Source: Micrococcaceae bacterium UBA6021 (lineage in GTDB: Bacteria; Actinomycetota; Actinomycetes; Actinomycetales; Micrococcaceae). From it: 8,912 bases of DNA. Where the stretch lies: positions 1 through 8,912 of the forward strand of contig DIZT01000059.1 of NCBI GenBank assembly GCA_002427975.1. The letters run 5' to 3'. Position numbers and translations under genes: made by a program. The notes below the pieces were generated by a model. That model saw only the letters and a program-made list of their open reading frames with translations, was not told where the DNA came from and did no database searches. Positions 1 through 6,190 of the stretch are shown one piece after another; the first letter of the stretch is position 1, and each line of letters begins with the position of its first letter.

Positions 1-1
1 C

Positions 2-685
2 AACTGGATCGGCACCATGTGGGGCGGCTCCCTGACCTTCGAAACCCCCATGCTCTGGAGCCTGGGATTCATGGTCACGTTCCTCTTCGGCGGTCTGACC
101 GGTATCATCCTCTCCTCCCCACCGCTGGACTTCCACGTCTCCGACACCTACTTCGTGGTGGCACATTTCCACTACACCGTCTTCGGCACCGTGGTGTTCG
201 CGATGTTCGCAGGCTTCTACTTCTGGTGGCCGAAATGGACCGGCAAGATGCTCAACGAACGCCTCGGCAAGATCCACTTCTGGATGCTGTTCCTGGGCTT
301 CCACGGCACCTTCCTCATCCAACACTGGCTCGGCGTCGAGGGCATGCCACGCCGCTACGCCGACTACCTGCCGGAGGACAACTTCGCCTGGATGAACCAG
401 TTCTCCACCATCTCTTCATTCCTCCTGGGCGCTTCTCTCATTCCGTTCTTCTGGAACATCTTCATCACCTGGCGCACCGCGCAGAAGGTCGAAGTGGACG
501 ATCCGTGGGGCTTCGGGGCTTCGCTGGAATGGGCCACCTCGTGCCCGCCGCCGCGGCACAACTTCACCTCCCTGCCCCGGATTCGTTCCGAACGCCCCGC
601 CCTTGACCTCCATCACCCCGAACTGGCCACCCGGACCCACGAAACCACCCACAGCCCGGCAGCCGCTGCCCTCCGAGCCCAATGA
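2..685 (+). CDS. ctaD: Cytochrome c oxidase subunit I, C-terminal part (5' end outside window)
   Basis: This is the core subunit of the aa3-type terminal oxidase, which reduces oxygen to water in the cytoplasmic membrane and pumps protons. Only the last 227 codons are in the window, reading in frame from base 2. The motif [10 protein letters not shown] is visible; its two histidines (bases 164-172) are the expected ligands of heme a3 and heme a in helix X. Further hydrophobic helices follow, then the hydrophilic tail [17 protein letters not shown], typical of actinobacterial CtaD. The reading frame is intact to the TGA at 683-685. The last 30 or so residues are rich in Ala, Thr and His and look variable, as is usual for this family. 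A small gene starts 52 bases downstream on the same strand. Family assignment is firm. Whether this is the main or an additional ctaD copy cannot be told from this fragment. Confidence 0.96.
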   Translation, partial: NWIGTMWGGSLTFETPMLWSLGFMVTFLFGGLTGIILSSPPLDFHVSDTYFVVAHFHYTVFGTVVFAMFAGFYFWWPKWTGKMLNERLGKIHFWMLFLGFHGTFLIQHWLGVEGMPRRYADYLPEDNFAWMNQFSTISSFLLGASLIPFFWNIFITWRTAQKVEVDDPWGFGASLEWATSCPPPRHNFTSLPRIRSERPALDLHHPELATRTHETTHSPAAAALRAQ

Positions 686-737
686 CTGACCCCGCCGCGC
701 TCCTTACCGTCCACCCCTCACCGAAAGCAGGACCATC

Positions 738-977
738 ATGGACCGGTACCTGACCAGCATCTGGTCCGCGTCCGGCGAACTGGAAATGCTCCAGGTGCAG
801 ACCGACCAGGCCCATGAGGCTCTCGTCCAGGCCCTCTGCACGGCTATGGCGGCACAAATCCCGCCGGAAGAGGTCGCCGCGGCCGCCAACATGGACTTGC
901 CTGAACTCTTCGACACGCTCCGCAGGCCCAGGATCGCCCCATCCCCGGGAAACCGCGATGCGGTACACGACCCGTAA
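738..977 (+). CDS. Small acidic protein of unknown function (79 aa)
   Basis: I do not recognise this protein. An AGGA at 729-732 lies five bases before the ATG, a good ribosome binding site. The composition is protein-like: an amphipathic N-terminal half with many Glu, Gln and Ala residues is followed by PPEEVAAAANMDLPELFDTL, which could form a helix-turn-helix-like pair of helices. The last 15 residues are Pro/Arg-rich and lie over the start of the next gene. There is no signal peptide or membrane segment, so a cytoplasmic protein is expected. It overlaps the likely channel start (958) by 20 bases, which suggests co-translation with the channel gene. The resemblance to a DNA-binding fold is only an impression; no function is assigned. 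The gene call itself is supported by the RBS, its position and its operon-like spacing. Confidence 0.6.
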   Translation: MDRYLTSIWSASGELEMLQVQTDQAHEALVQALCTAMAAQIPPEEVAAAANMDLPELFDTLRRPRIAPSPGNRDAVHDP

Positions 978-1776
978 GCCCCGTCCAGTCGCCGGGACCG
1001 GCAGCGACGCCCGGTCCGTTCCGCCGGACCGGACCACCGCCCCTGCGCGGCGAAGGCCGCTCCGCCCGGCCCTGACCCAACAGGCACGGGGCCGTGCGTC
1101 GGAATGGCCGTTGCTCGCCGCCGCCGTCCTGTTCCTGGCCGCCTACTCGGTCCAGGTCATCGCCAACCTGCCCGAAGCCCGGTCAGGACCAATCGAGGCC
1201 GTAATCTGGATCACCTGGGCAGCTTTCGGTGCGGACTATGCCATGAACCTTCTGCTGGCCCCCCGCCGGGGCAGATGGTTTCTCCGCAACCTCCACGAAC
1301 TGCTCATCGTGGTCCTTCCCGTCTTGCGGCCCCTGCGCCTGCTGCGTCTGATCACCCTCCTGCAGCTGATGCACCGTGCGGCCGGGAGCGCCCTGCGGGG
1401 CCGGATCATCGCCTATGTCCTGTCCGCGGCGGCCCTGCTCACCTACGCCGGCGCCCTCGCGGCCCTGGACGTGGAACAAAACACCGCCGGAGCGAACATC
1501 ACCACTTTCGGCGGCGCCCTCTGGTGGGCCGTGGCCACCAGCACCACAGTCGGCTACGGCGACTTCTACCCGGTCACGCAGCTTGACCGGTTCGTCGCCG
1601 GCCAGGTCATCCGCACCCCAGGAACACCCCAGCTAATCTCCCGGCAGGCGACCCAGCCCTCTCCTGACCGCCGCGCGGTGCCGGTGCACGACCATCGGCA
1701 CTTTACGGGGCCCCAAACGAAGTACCGAAACTTAAACACGCACTGTCACCGAAAAGAAGCAGGAGCACCGAAATGA
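958..1776 (+). pseudogene. Voltage-gated-type potassium channel, truncated: S1-S5 and pore filter kept, S6 lost
   Basis: The protein is built like a bacterial six-helix potassium channel. From the ATG at 958 (GGGA at 947-950 as a weak RBS; an upstream in-frame ATG at 814 has no visible support) the segments are S1 at about 49-70, S2 79-101, S3 107-123, an arginine-bearing S4 (RPLRLLRLI, about 124-132), S5 148-171, then the pore helix and the selectivity filter TVGYGD at residues 197-202. Homology stops after FYPVTQLDRFVA (residue 214, about base 1599). The pore-lining S6 helix that must follow is absent. The remaining 58 residues are hydrophilic and Pro/Arg/His-rich, and neither alternative frame restores a hydrophobic helix, so this looks like a deletion or replacement, not a simple frameshift. 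The ORF stays open to 1776 and overlaps the next start by ATGA. A conducting channel is unlikely without S6; an expressed non-conducting subunit cannot be excluded. Confidence 0.75.
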
Positions 1777-2189
1777 AAAATAAGCTCGTATTCGTATCAG
1801 GTATAGCAGTCGGCTATGTCCTTGGGATCCAGGCCGGCAAGGACAGCTTCGAGAAACTCAAAGTAAAAGTCCGCAGTTTCCGGGAGGGCCGGACCCGCCG
1901 GGACAAACTCTCCGACACTGCCAAGAACACACCGGAAGTTCAGGAACAGGCAAGCCCTGCGGGGAAGAAAACGAAGGAAGAAATCACCGGCGCACCCCCG
2001 CACGACACCACACCGCACAAGGAAGGGGAGACAGCCGTCACCGCTAAACACGACCGCCCAAAGTCCTACGCACCGCCCGAAAGCGACTTCTACGGCATAG
2101 GTGGACCGGCCTCGCATGAGTCGCTGGACGCAGACACCGCACAGCAGGCGCACCGCGATGAAACCGGCGGCCACAACCGCACGGACTAA
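1773..2189 (+). CDS. YtxH-like small membrane-anchored protein (138 aa)
   Basis: The N-terminus MKNKLVFVSGIAVGYVLG is a short hydrophobic, glycine-spaced segment followed by AGKDSFEKLK. This is the pattern of the small YtxH-like actinobacterial proteins anchored by one N-terminal helix. The rest (about residues 30-138) is highly charged and looks disordered: Lys/Arg-rich to about 70, then Pro, Thr, His and Asp-rich, with SYAPPESDFYGIGGPASHE in the middle. An AGGAG at 1761-1765 lies seven bases before the ATG, a strong ribosome binding site. The start overlaps the TGA of the truncated channel ORF by four bases, so translational coupling is possible. No enzymatic motif is present. The function of such proteins is poorly defined; stress-related membrane or envelope roles are proposed for the family. 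The gene is intact, and its own strong RBS suggests it does not depend on the broken upstream gene. Confidence 0.7.
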   Translation: MKNKLVFVSGIAVGYVLGIQAGKDSFEKLKVKVRSFREGRTRRDKLSDTAKNTPEVQEQASPAGKKTKEEITGAPPHDTTPHKEGETAVTAKHDRPKSYAPPESDFYGIGGPASHESLDADTAQQAHRDETGGHNRTD

Positions 2190-2240
2190 GATTCACGTGC
2201 GGCGGAACTACGGACAAATAAGAACCAAGGCAGCTTTCCT

Positions 2241-2562
2241 TCACCCCAGGACGCGACCGGAACCCTTGTCATGCTTGAGCTGGAGGCGCTGGGACTCGAC
2301 GGCACACACACCGAAGTGTCCGTACCGTACGTCGACCACAACCTTTTGCAGGCCGACAGCAGGAACGCGGAGGACCATGATTTTCTCCCCTCCCCCTCCC
2401 GCCGCTTCGATCTGTGGTTCTCGAAGGCCGGCAACGGCGTATCGCACCCAACCCACATGCAGCGGTTCGGCATCCCGGGTAAGACCATGGTCGGCTCGGA
2501 CAGCCTCACCCCGGCCGCAGGTTCACTCGGGATGCTTGCCATCGGCGTCGGGGGCACCGATA
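2241..2562 (+). pseudogene. Aconitate hydratase fragment (decayed)
   Basis: The frame reading QDATGTLVMLELEALGLDG (from 2247), then YVDHNLLQADSRNAEDH, WFSKAGNGVSHPTHMQRFG, IPGKTMVGSDSLTPAAG and SLGMLAIGVGG matches the N-terminal catalytic region of iron-sulfur aconitases, the TCA-cycle enzymes that interconvert citrate and isocitrate. About 105 residues of an enzyme of roughly 650-900 survive. The Asp-His pair of YVDHN and the histidine of the SHPTH segment are kept. The universally conserved DSH of the GSDSHTP motif reads DSL, with codon CTC at 2505-2507, one base from CAC. Homology is lost upstream of about 2247 (there is no proper N-terminus) and downstream of about 2560, where the family continues into a VALAMAG-like stretch. 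The cysteine ligands of the cluster are not present anywhere nearby. The frame stays open to 2912, but the residues after 2560 are not aconitase-like. It is a relic with no expected activity. Confidence 0.85.
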
Positions 2563-2954
2563 CCAAGAGGGCTGGATCATCACGGTTGAGGTGTCCTCCT
2601 CTTTTCCTTGGAATTGGGACGACGTCGCCGCAACAGCTTCATACATGCCCAACATGGCTCCCGACAGCGTCCGTCACTGACCAGCACAAACGATCCAAGA
2701 GGGCAGATAATCCGGCCCAGCGCCCATTCGGCCCTCCGAACCGCCACGATCCGCAGGGAAACGCACTCCACGCATTGGCAACTGGAAAATATCACCGACG
2801 GCGGAGAGGCTACCAAAAATTGAACCGCCAAACCATCAACGATGAGACCATGGGTAGGGATTCGGACGGAATTTACGCTGCCCCTTCAGGAGGGCCGGCG
2901 CCGCCTTTCTGAGCCGATGGACGAGCCCGAACCCGTGATGTGGCAATCCAGCTT
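2563..2954. other. Gene-free stretch of about 390 bases, probably decayed DNA
   Basis: I recognise no gene here. The frame of the aconitase fragment stays open to 2912, but it encodes a basic, Pro/Arg/His-rich sequence without known motifs. Another plus frame reads GWIITVEVSSSFPWNWDDVA from about 2570 to a stop at 2678-2680; it looks somewhat protein-like but has no start codon and matches nothing I know. There is no tRNA or clear transposon end. Inverted repeats such as GCCC/GGGC around 2881-2898 are too short to call a terminator for glnK, whose transcript runs into this stretch from the right. Confidence 0.5.
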
Positions 2955-3296
2955 TCAGGTGATCGCGGCCGCACCCCACTCCCTCGTCCGGACGCGGACC
3001 GCCTCGTGGATGTCGATAGTCCAGATTTTGCCGTCTCCAAGATTGCCGGTGTGCGCCGCCGACACTATGGACTCCACTACGGTGTCGACAGCGTCCTCGT
3101 TAACCAGTACTTCCACCCTGGTTTTGGGGAGGAGATCTGAGTGGTAGCGCGCCCCCCGGAACACCTCGGCATGGCCCCGTTGCCGTCCGTAGCCACTGGC
3201 CGCACTGACGGTTAGGCCGTTGACCCCTAGTTCCTCCAAGGCGGCGCTCACGGCGCCGACACTCTCCGGCTGCAGAATGGCAGTCACGAGCTTCAT
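2955..3296 (-). CDS. glnK: Nitrogen regulatory protein PII
   Basis: PII is a small trimeric cytoplasmic signal protein that binds ATP/ADP and 2-oxoglutarate and, in the GlnK branch, plugs the Amt ammonium channel. The 113-residue length is normal. The motifs are in order: GYGRQRGHAEVFRGARY (base of the T-loop, residues about 35-51), LPKTRVEVLVNED, and the nucleotide-binding B-loop TGNLGDGKI (83-91). Tyr51, the T-loop residue that is uridylylated or adenylylated in many bacteria, is present; position 46, often Tyr, is Phe. The start at 3296 is chosen because MKLVTAILQP is the canonical N-terminus and because its ATG overlaps the amt stop by four bases (ATGA). A GGAG directly abuts the start, so translational coupling to amt is likely. 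The frame is open further upstream, but that part is only the shadow of amt. No glnD follows. Confidence 0.95.
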   Translation of the reverse strand: MKLVTAILQPESVGAVSAALEELGVNGLTVSAASGYGRQRGHAEVFRGARYHSDLLPKTRVEVLVNEDAVDTVVESIVSAAHTGNLGDGKIWTIDIHEAVRVRTREWGAAAIT

Positions 3297-4696
3297 CTCC
3301 GGACCGTGCCACGGACAGGTTCGCTGCTTTCCCTCCGGGCTTCCGCAGTCTCGTCCGGGACAGACCCTGCGCGCGGATCCACGGGGTGGAAGCTGCCCCC
3401 AACCATCAGGACCTCGTAGGCGGTTTCGGCATGTTCTGTCACATCGATGCCGGAAAGCTCGTCCGCTTCGGAAACCCTCATGCCGATGGTCTTGTGGATG
3501 GCGAAGCCGATTAGGGTAGTCATGACTGCACTCCAGACCGTGACGATGAGCGCGGTGAGCAACTGGGGCCAGAACTGGGCCAAGCCACCGCCGTAGAACA
3601 GTCCGCCCTCCGTCTTGGCGGACGGCACAGCGAAGAATCCGAGCGACAGCGTCCCCCACAGTCCTCCAACGAAGTGCACCGCTACGACATCGAGTGAGTC
3701 ATCCAGGCCGATTCTGAACTTCAGCCCGACGGCGAGGGCACAGACAGCCCCTGCCACCGTGCCGATCAGGATGGCCCCGATGGGGTCGACGAACCCGCAG
3801 GCAGGAGTGACTGCCACAAGGCCGGCCACTGCACCCGAAGCGGCACCCAGCGAAGTGGCGTGCCCGTCACGGAACCGTTCCACCAGCAGCCACCCAAGCA
3901 ACGCGGCGCTCGTCGCCAGCAGGGTATTGGTCCACGCCAGAGCCGCCGTTGCGTCGGCCGCGAGCTCCGAACCGGCGTTGAACCCGAACCAACCGAACCA
4001 CAGCAGTCCAGCCCCGAGCATCACAAACGGCAGGTTATGCGGACGGATGTTCGGGTCCTTCATAAAGCCGAGCCTCTTGCCCAGGACCACCGCCAGCATC
4101 AGTCCGGCCATGCCGGCGTTCATGTGCACCACAGTTCCACCGGCGAAATCGAGAGCGGAGATCTTGCTGCCGATGATGCCGGTAGAGCCGAAGAGTCCGC
4201 CGCCCCAGACCCAGTGGGCGATGGGGGCGTAGACCAGCGTCACCCACAAGGCGGCAAAAAGCAGCCAGGCTCCGAACTTGACCCGTTCGGCGACGGCTCC
4301 ACTGATCAGTGCGACGGTAATGATGGCGAAGGTGGCCTGGAAACCGATGAAGACCATATCCGGCAGTCCGGCCGCCTTGCTGCCGATACTGCTGGTCAGT
4401 CCGCTCAGGCCGAAGTTGGCGAACGGGTCACCAACGAATCCGTTGAGCGAATCGGGCCCGAACGCTATCCCGTATCCCCACAAGGCCCAGACGACGGCCA
4501 CAACGCCCATGGCGCCGAAGCTCATCATCATGATGTTGAGGACCGATTTCATGCGCACCAGTCCGCCGTAGAAAAACGCGAGACCGGGAGTCATCAGGAG
4601 GACGAGAGCGGAGGCAGCGAGCATCCACGCCGTCGCGCCCGGGTCGAGCGCCTGGGGATCTACATCCATCGTTACTGCAAGCACGGCTGAATACAT
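3293..4696 (-). CDS. amt: Ammonium transporter (Amt family)
   Basis: This is an integral membrane channel/transporter for ammonium, forming trimers in the cytoplasmic membrane. From ATG 4696 it has 467 residues, normal for Amt, with about 11 hydrophobic helices. Visible family motifs are TPGLAFFYGGLVR (36-48), the periplasmic gate region GFQATFAIITVALISGAVAER (about 118-138), and the twin pore histidines H191 in VVHMNAGMAG and H341 in VAVHFVGGLWGT. Also present is LLWFGWFGFNAGSEL. The cytoplasmic tail keeps the region GMRVSEADELSGIDVTEHAE, which contacts PII in related proteins, and adds about 40 less conserved residues. The start at 4696 is preferred because GAGGAAGG lies eight bases upstream. 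The frame is open to 4819, but the extra residues are not Amt-like, and ATG 4669 has no RBS. It overlaps glnK by four bases, so the two form one transcription unit. Confidence 0.95.
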   Translation of the reverse strand: MYSAVLAVTMDVDPQALDPGATAWMLAASALVLLMTPGLAFFYGGLVRMKSVLNIMMMSFGAMGVVAVVWALWGYGIAFGPDSLNGFVGDPFANFGLSGLTSSIGSKAAGLPDMVFIGFQATFAIITVALISGAVAERVKFGAWLLFAALWVTLVYAPIAHWVWGGGLFGSTGIIGSKISALDFAGGTVVHMNAGMAGLMLAVVLGKRLGFMKDPNIRPHNLPFVMLGAGLLWFGWFGFNAGSELAADATAALAWTNTLLATSAALLGWLLVERFRDGHATSLGAASGAVAGLVAVTPACGFVDPIGAILIGTVAGAVCALAVGLKFRIGLDDSLDVVAVHFVGGLWGTLSLGFFAVPSAKTEGGLFYGGGLAQFWPQLLTALIVTVWSAVMTTLIGFAIHKTIGMRVSEADELSGIDVTEHAETAYEVLMVGGSFHPVDPRAGSVPDETAEARRESSEPVRGTVRR

Positions 4697-4819
4697 CACT
4701 GGAGCCTTCCTCGAATGGCGGCGTCCCAAGGGCGCCGGACCGGCGAGACCGTTTTTACGGAGGCAATGCGGCCGGTTTGCCGACGCCCTCCCCCCCGTCG
4801 ACCACGGTACTGAGGGCAT

Positions 4820-5039
4820 GTTTCGGCAAGGCGTTCCCGATTTTTCGCAGATGTAACGAGGGAGGCGTGGAAGCTAAATCCAGATTTCCATAATGAGACC
4901 GATATGTAATGAAAATTTCACCGGCGTGCCTACAGGTTTGCGTCCCGTCCGCCGGTACCACCAGTCGCGTTCTTCAAATCCGCGGAAACGCTGCCGACCA
5001 CGGTGGCAGCACCCACAAGGGAACGGGCACTCGGGCTTC
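4820..5039. other. Intergenic region upstream of amt, no gene seen
   Basis: This stretch carries the leader and presumed promoter of amt (minus strand), including an AT-rich segment with the palindrome TGAAAATTTCA at 4910-4920. A 6-bp inverted repeat GCTGCC/GGCAGC lies at 4990-4995 and 5005-5010. The short ORFs crossing it in several frames are low-complexity, basic and Pro-rich, and I see no supported gene. Its right side passes into a probable helicase-associated domain relic. Confidence 0.45.
4842..4857 (-). promoter_or_regulatory. Possible GlnR-like half-site upstream of amt
   Basis: On the minus strand the bases read GTTAC, six bases, GAAAA. This is close to the GTnAC-n6-GAAAC core bound by the nitrogen regulator GlnR in actinobacteria. 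It lies about 145 bases before the amt start. The second half expected in a full tandem site is not seen; a weaker ATTAC-n6-GTCTC occurs at 4895-4910. The surroundings (4871-4920) are the most AT-rich part of the leader and probably hold the amt promoter, but I cannot assign -35 and -10 boxes with confidence. This is inference only; AmtR-type control is an alternative. Confidence 0.25.
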
Positions 5040-5221
5040 ACCGCCGCCGGATGGAGGCAGCCGCGGGCACCCTCTCACAAGAGACCCGACACCGAAGCCG
5101 AGCGGGTGCTGGGCGTCTGGCTGCACGGCAGCGCATCTCATGGCGGCAGGGAACCGTGGACCCGGCAAAGGAGCCGGTTACAATTACTGGCGGCCACTGC
5201 GGACCTTTGACAAAGCGATAA
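5040..5221 (+). pseudogene. Probable helicase-associated (HA) domain remnant, frameshifted
   Basis: Two overlapping plus frames, joined by one missing base, give a sequence like the helicase-associated repeats common in Arthrobacter-type genomes. The first frame (5052 to about 5128) reads RPDTEAERVLGVWLHG. The second (from 5129) continues QRISWRQGTVDPAKEP and stops at 5221. The family pattern as I remember it is E..LG.WL..QR....G.L....; here the E, LG.WL and QR elements fall into place only if a base is restored near 5127-5129. No start codon with an RBS and no helicase motor precede it, so this is at most a fragment. The match is to a short, loosely conserved motif, so confidence is moderate. 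The alternative is chance resemblance in a GC-rich intergenic region. Confidence 0.38.
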
Positions 5222-5237
5222 ATCACCCAGGGGAAAA

Positions 5238-6023
5238 TTATTGCGAGGCGTCGAAGCCGGCGAGCAGCCGCCGGGATGCCGTCAGCATATGGGAGCGCAT
5301 GGTCGTGGTGACCTCGTCGGGATCACGCGCCTCAAGGGCGGCAAATATTTCCTGATGCTCCCTCAGTGCTGCCGCCGCATGCCCTTCGTCGGTCAGCGCA
5401 CGGTCCACCCAGATCCGAAGCAGGGAACGAATGCTCTGCAGCAGCTCCTGCAGGACCTGATTCCCGGAGCTTTCGGCGATCTCGCGGTGGAATGCTGCGT
5501 CCGCATCTACAAATGCGGCGAGGTCGTCGAGGGTGGCGGCCATGGTAACCAGGCTGCCGCGCAGGCGCCCTAGCGCTTCATCGGTGATCCGGTCAGCAGC
5601 GAGCTGCGCGGCCTGAACCTCCAGGCCACTCCGCAGTTCCACCAACTCGCGCGTTCGCGGTGCCCCGAGCATCATGCCCCAGCTGAGCGTGCGGGGCAAG
5701 AGTTCGGAGATGCCGTCACGAAGGTAGGTGCCTGACCCAGGGCGGACAATCACGATGCCCAGGATTTCCAGCGCGGCCAACGCCTCGCGCACGGCTGACC
5801 GGCCGACCCCGAGTGAGGCTGCCAGCTGACGCTCCGCCGGGAGTCGCGTGCCGACGGCGATATCCCCACTGGTGAAATAGGCAAGAAGGCGCTCGGCGAC
5901 CTCCGAGACAACGGAGCCCTGGCCCACGGAACCGAGCGCTGCGCTGATCTTGGCCGTCGACGCGGCGGAGTTTAAGGACACATCCCAAGCGTAACAACCG
6001 CGCCCGTCACCGGCCGCCAACAC
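5238..6023 (-). CDS. GntR-family (FadR/FCD subfamily) transcriptional regulator
   Basis: This is a DNA-binding repressor of the GntR family with an FCD ligand-binding domain. The winged helix-turn-helix lies at residues about 36-101: LLAYFTSGDIAVGTRLPAER, then LGVGRSAVREALAALEILG, then the wing RPGSGTYL. The C-terminal all-helical FCD domain (about 125-255) keeps the full set of expected metal ligands: D175 and H179 in DADAAFHREI, H223 in REHQEIFAAL, and H245 in RSHMLTA. The start is uncertain: GTG at 6023 gives 261 residues, while GTG at 5981 (247 residues) sits closer to the usual N-terminal length; neither has a well-spaced RBS. It is divergent from the MFS transporter gene, with a perfect palindrome between them, so it most likely controls the transporter-kinase operon and itself. 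The ligand is unknown; a sugar acid or ketose-related substrate would fit the neighbours. Confidence 0.92.
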   Translation of the reverse strand: MLAAGDGRGCYAWDVSLNSAASTAKISAALGSVGQGSVVSEVAERLLAYFTSGDIAVGTRLPAERQLAASLGVGRSAVREALAALEILGIVIVRPGSGTYLRDGISELLPRTLSWGMMLGAPRTRELVELRSGLEVQAAQLAADRITDEALGRLRGSLVTMAATLDDLAAFVDADAAFHREIAESSGNQVLQELLQSIRSLLRIWVDRALTDEGHAAAALREHQEIFAALEARDPDEVTTTMRSHMLTASRRLLAGFDASQ

Positions 6024-6031
6024 CCCCCGCC

Positions 6032-6060
6032 AAATAGCAACAAGTCAACCGGTTGACCAA
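6032..6060 (-). promoter_or_regulatory. Possible gntR promoter overlapping the operator
   Basis: On the minus strand TTGGTC (6060-6055) is followed after 17 bases by CTATTT (6037-6032), a weak but correctly spaced -35/-10 pair. The 14-bp operator palindrome would lie between the two boxes, which would allow autorepression. The -10 match is poor, so this is a suggestion only. Confidence 0.3.
6044..6057. promoter_or_regulatory. Palindromic operator, probable GntR regulator binding site
   Basis: GTCAACCGGTTGAC is a perfect 14-bp palindrome centred between 6050 and 6051, in the divergent gap between the gntR-type gene and the MFS gene. Its right arm overlaps the -35 box of the transporter promoter, so a bound dimer would block RNA polymerase. 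FadR-type regulators usually bind palindromes of this size beside their own genes. Assignment to this regulator is inferred from position. Confidence 0.7.
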
Positions 6061-6081
6061 TTTCGGTTTGGCTCGTATGGT
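6053..6081 (+). promoter_or_regulatory. Sigma-70-type promoter of the MFS transporter gene
   Basis: TTGACC (6053-6058) and TATGGT (6076-6081) are separated by exactly 17 bases, close to the vegetative consensus. Transcription would start near 6088 and leave a leader of about 100 bases before the GTG at 6191. The -35 box shares its bases with the right arm of the palindromic operator. Confidence 0.65.
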
Positions 6082-6190
6082 GGATCTCACATGCTTTAGC
6101 CGCCGGTTGGTCCACGGACAGTCCGGCGCAGCGACAGACCCCACGCTCCAGTGAAGGAAGCGCGGGGAACATCAATATCTAGGAGTCAAC

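Noticed and set aside
814..957. Longer start for the channel protein
   Set aside because: The extra 48 residues overlap the 79-aa gene, are Arg/Ser/Pro-rich and have no good RBS, so the ATG at 958 is preferred.
2571..2620. GGCTGGATCAtc followed by a CTCCT stretch, reminiscent of a 16S rRNA 3' end
   Set aside because: Only about ten bases match; the order and surroundings do not continue as rRNA, so this is chance.
2608..2823. 71-codon plus-strand ORF downstream of the aconitase fragment
   Set aside because: No RBS, no recognisable motif and a strongly basic, Arg/Ser/Thr-rich composition; treated as non-coding.
3297..3659. N-terminal extension of the PII frame to 234 residues
   Set aside because: The extra residues lie over the amt coding region in another frame. 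PII proteins are about 112 residues and the MKLVTAI start fits exactly.
3860..4690. 276-codon plus-strand frame across amt
   Set aside because: It is antisense to a gene with all Amt motifs, and its Gln/His/Arg-rich, low-complexity translation is typical of a shadow frame.
5162..5177. CCGGC/GCCGG hairpin downstream of the gntR gene as its terminator
   Set aside because: The stem is only five base pairs with no T-run, so it is too weak to call.
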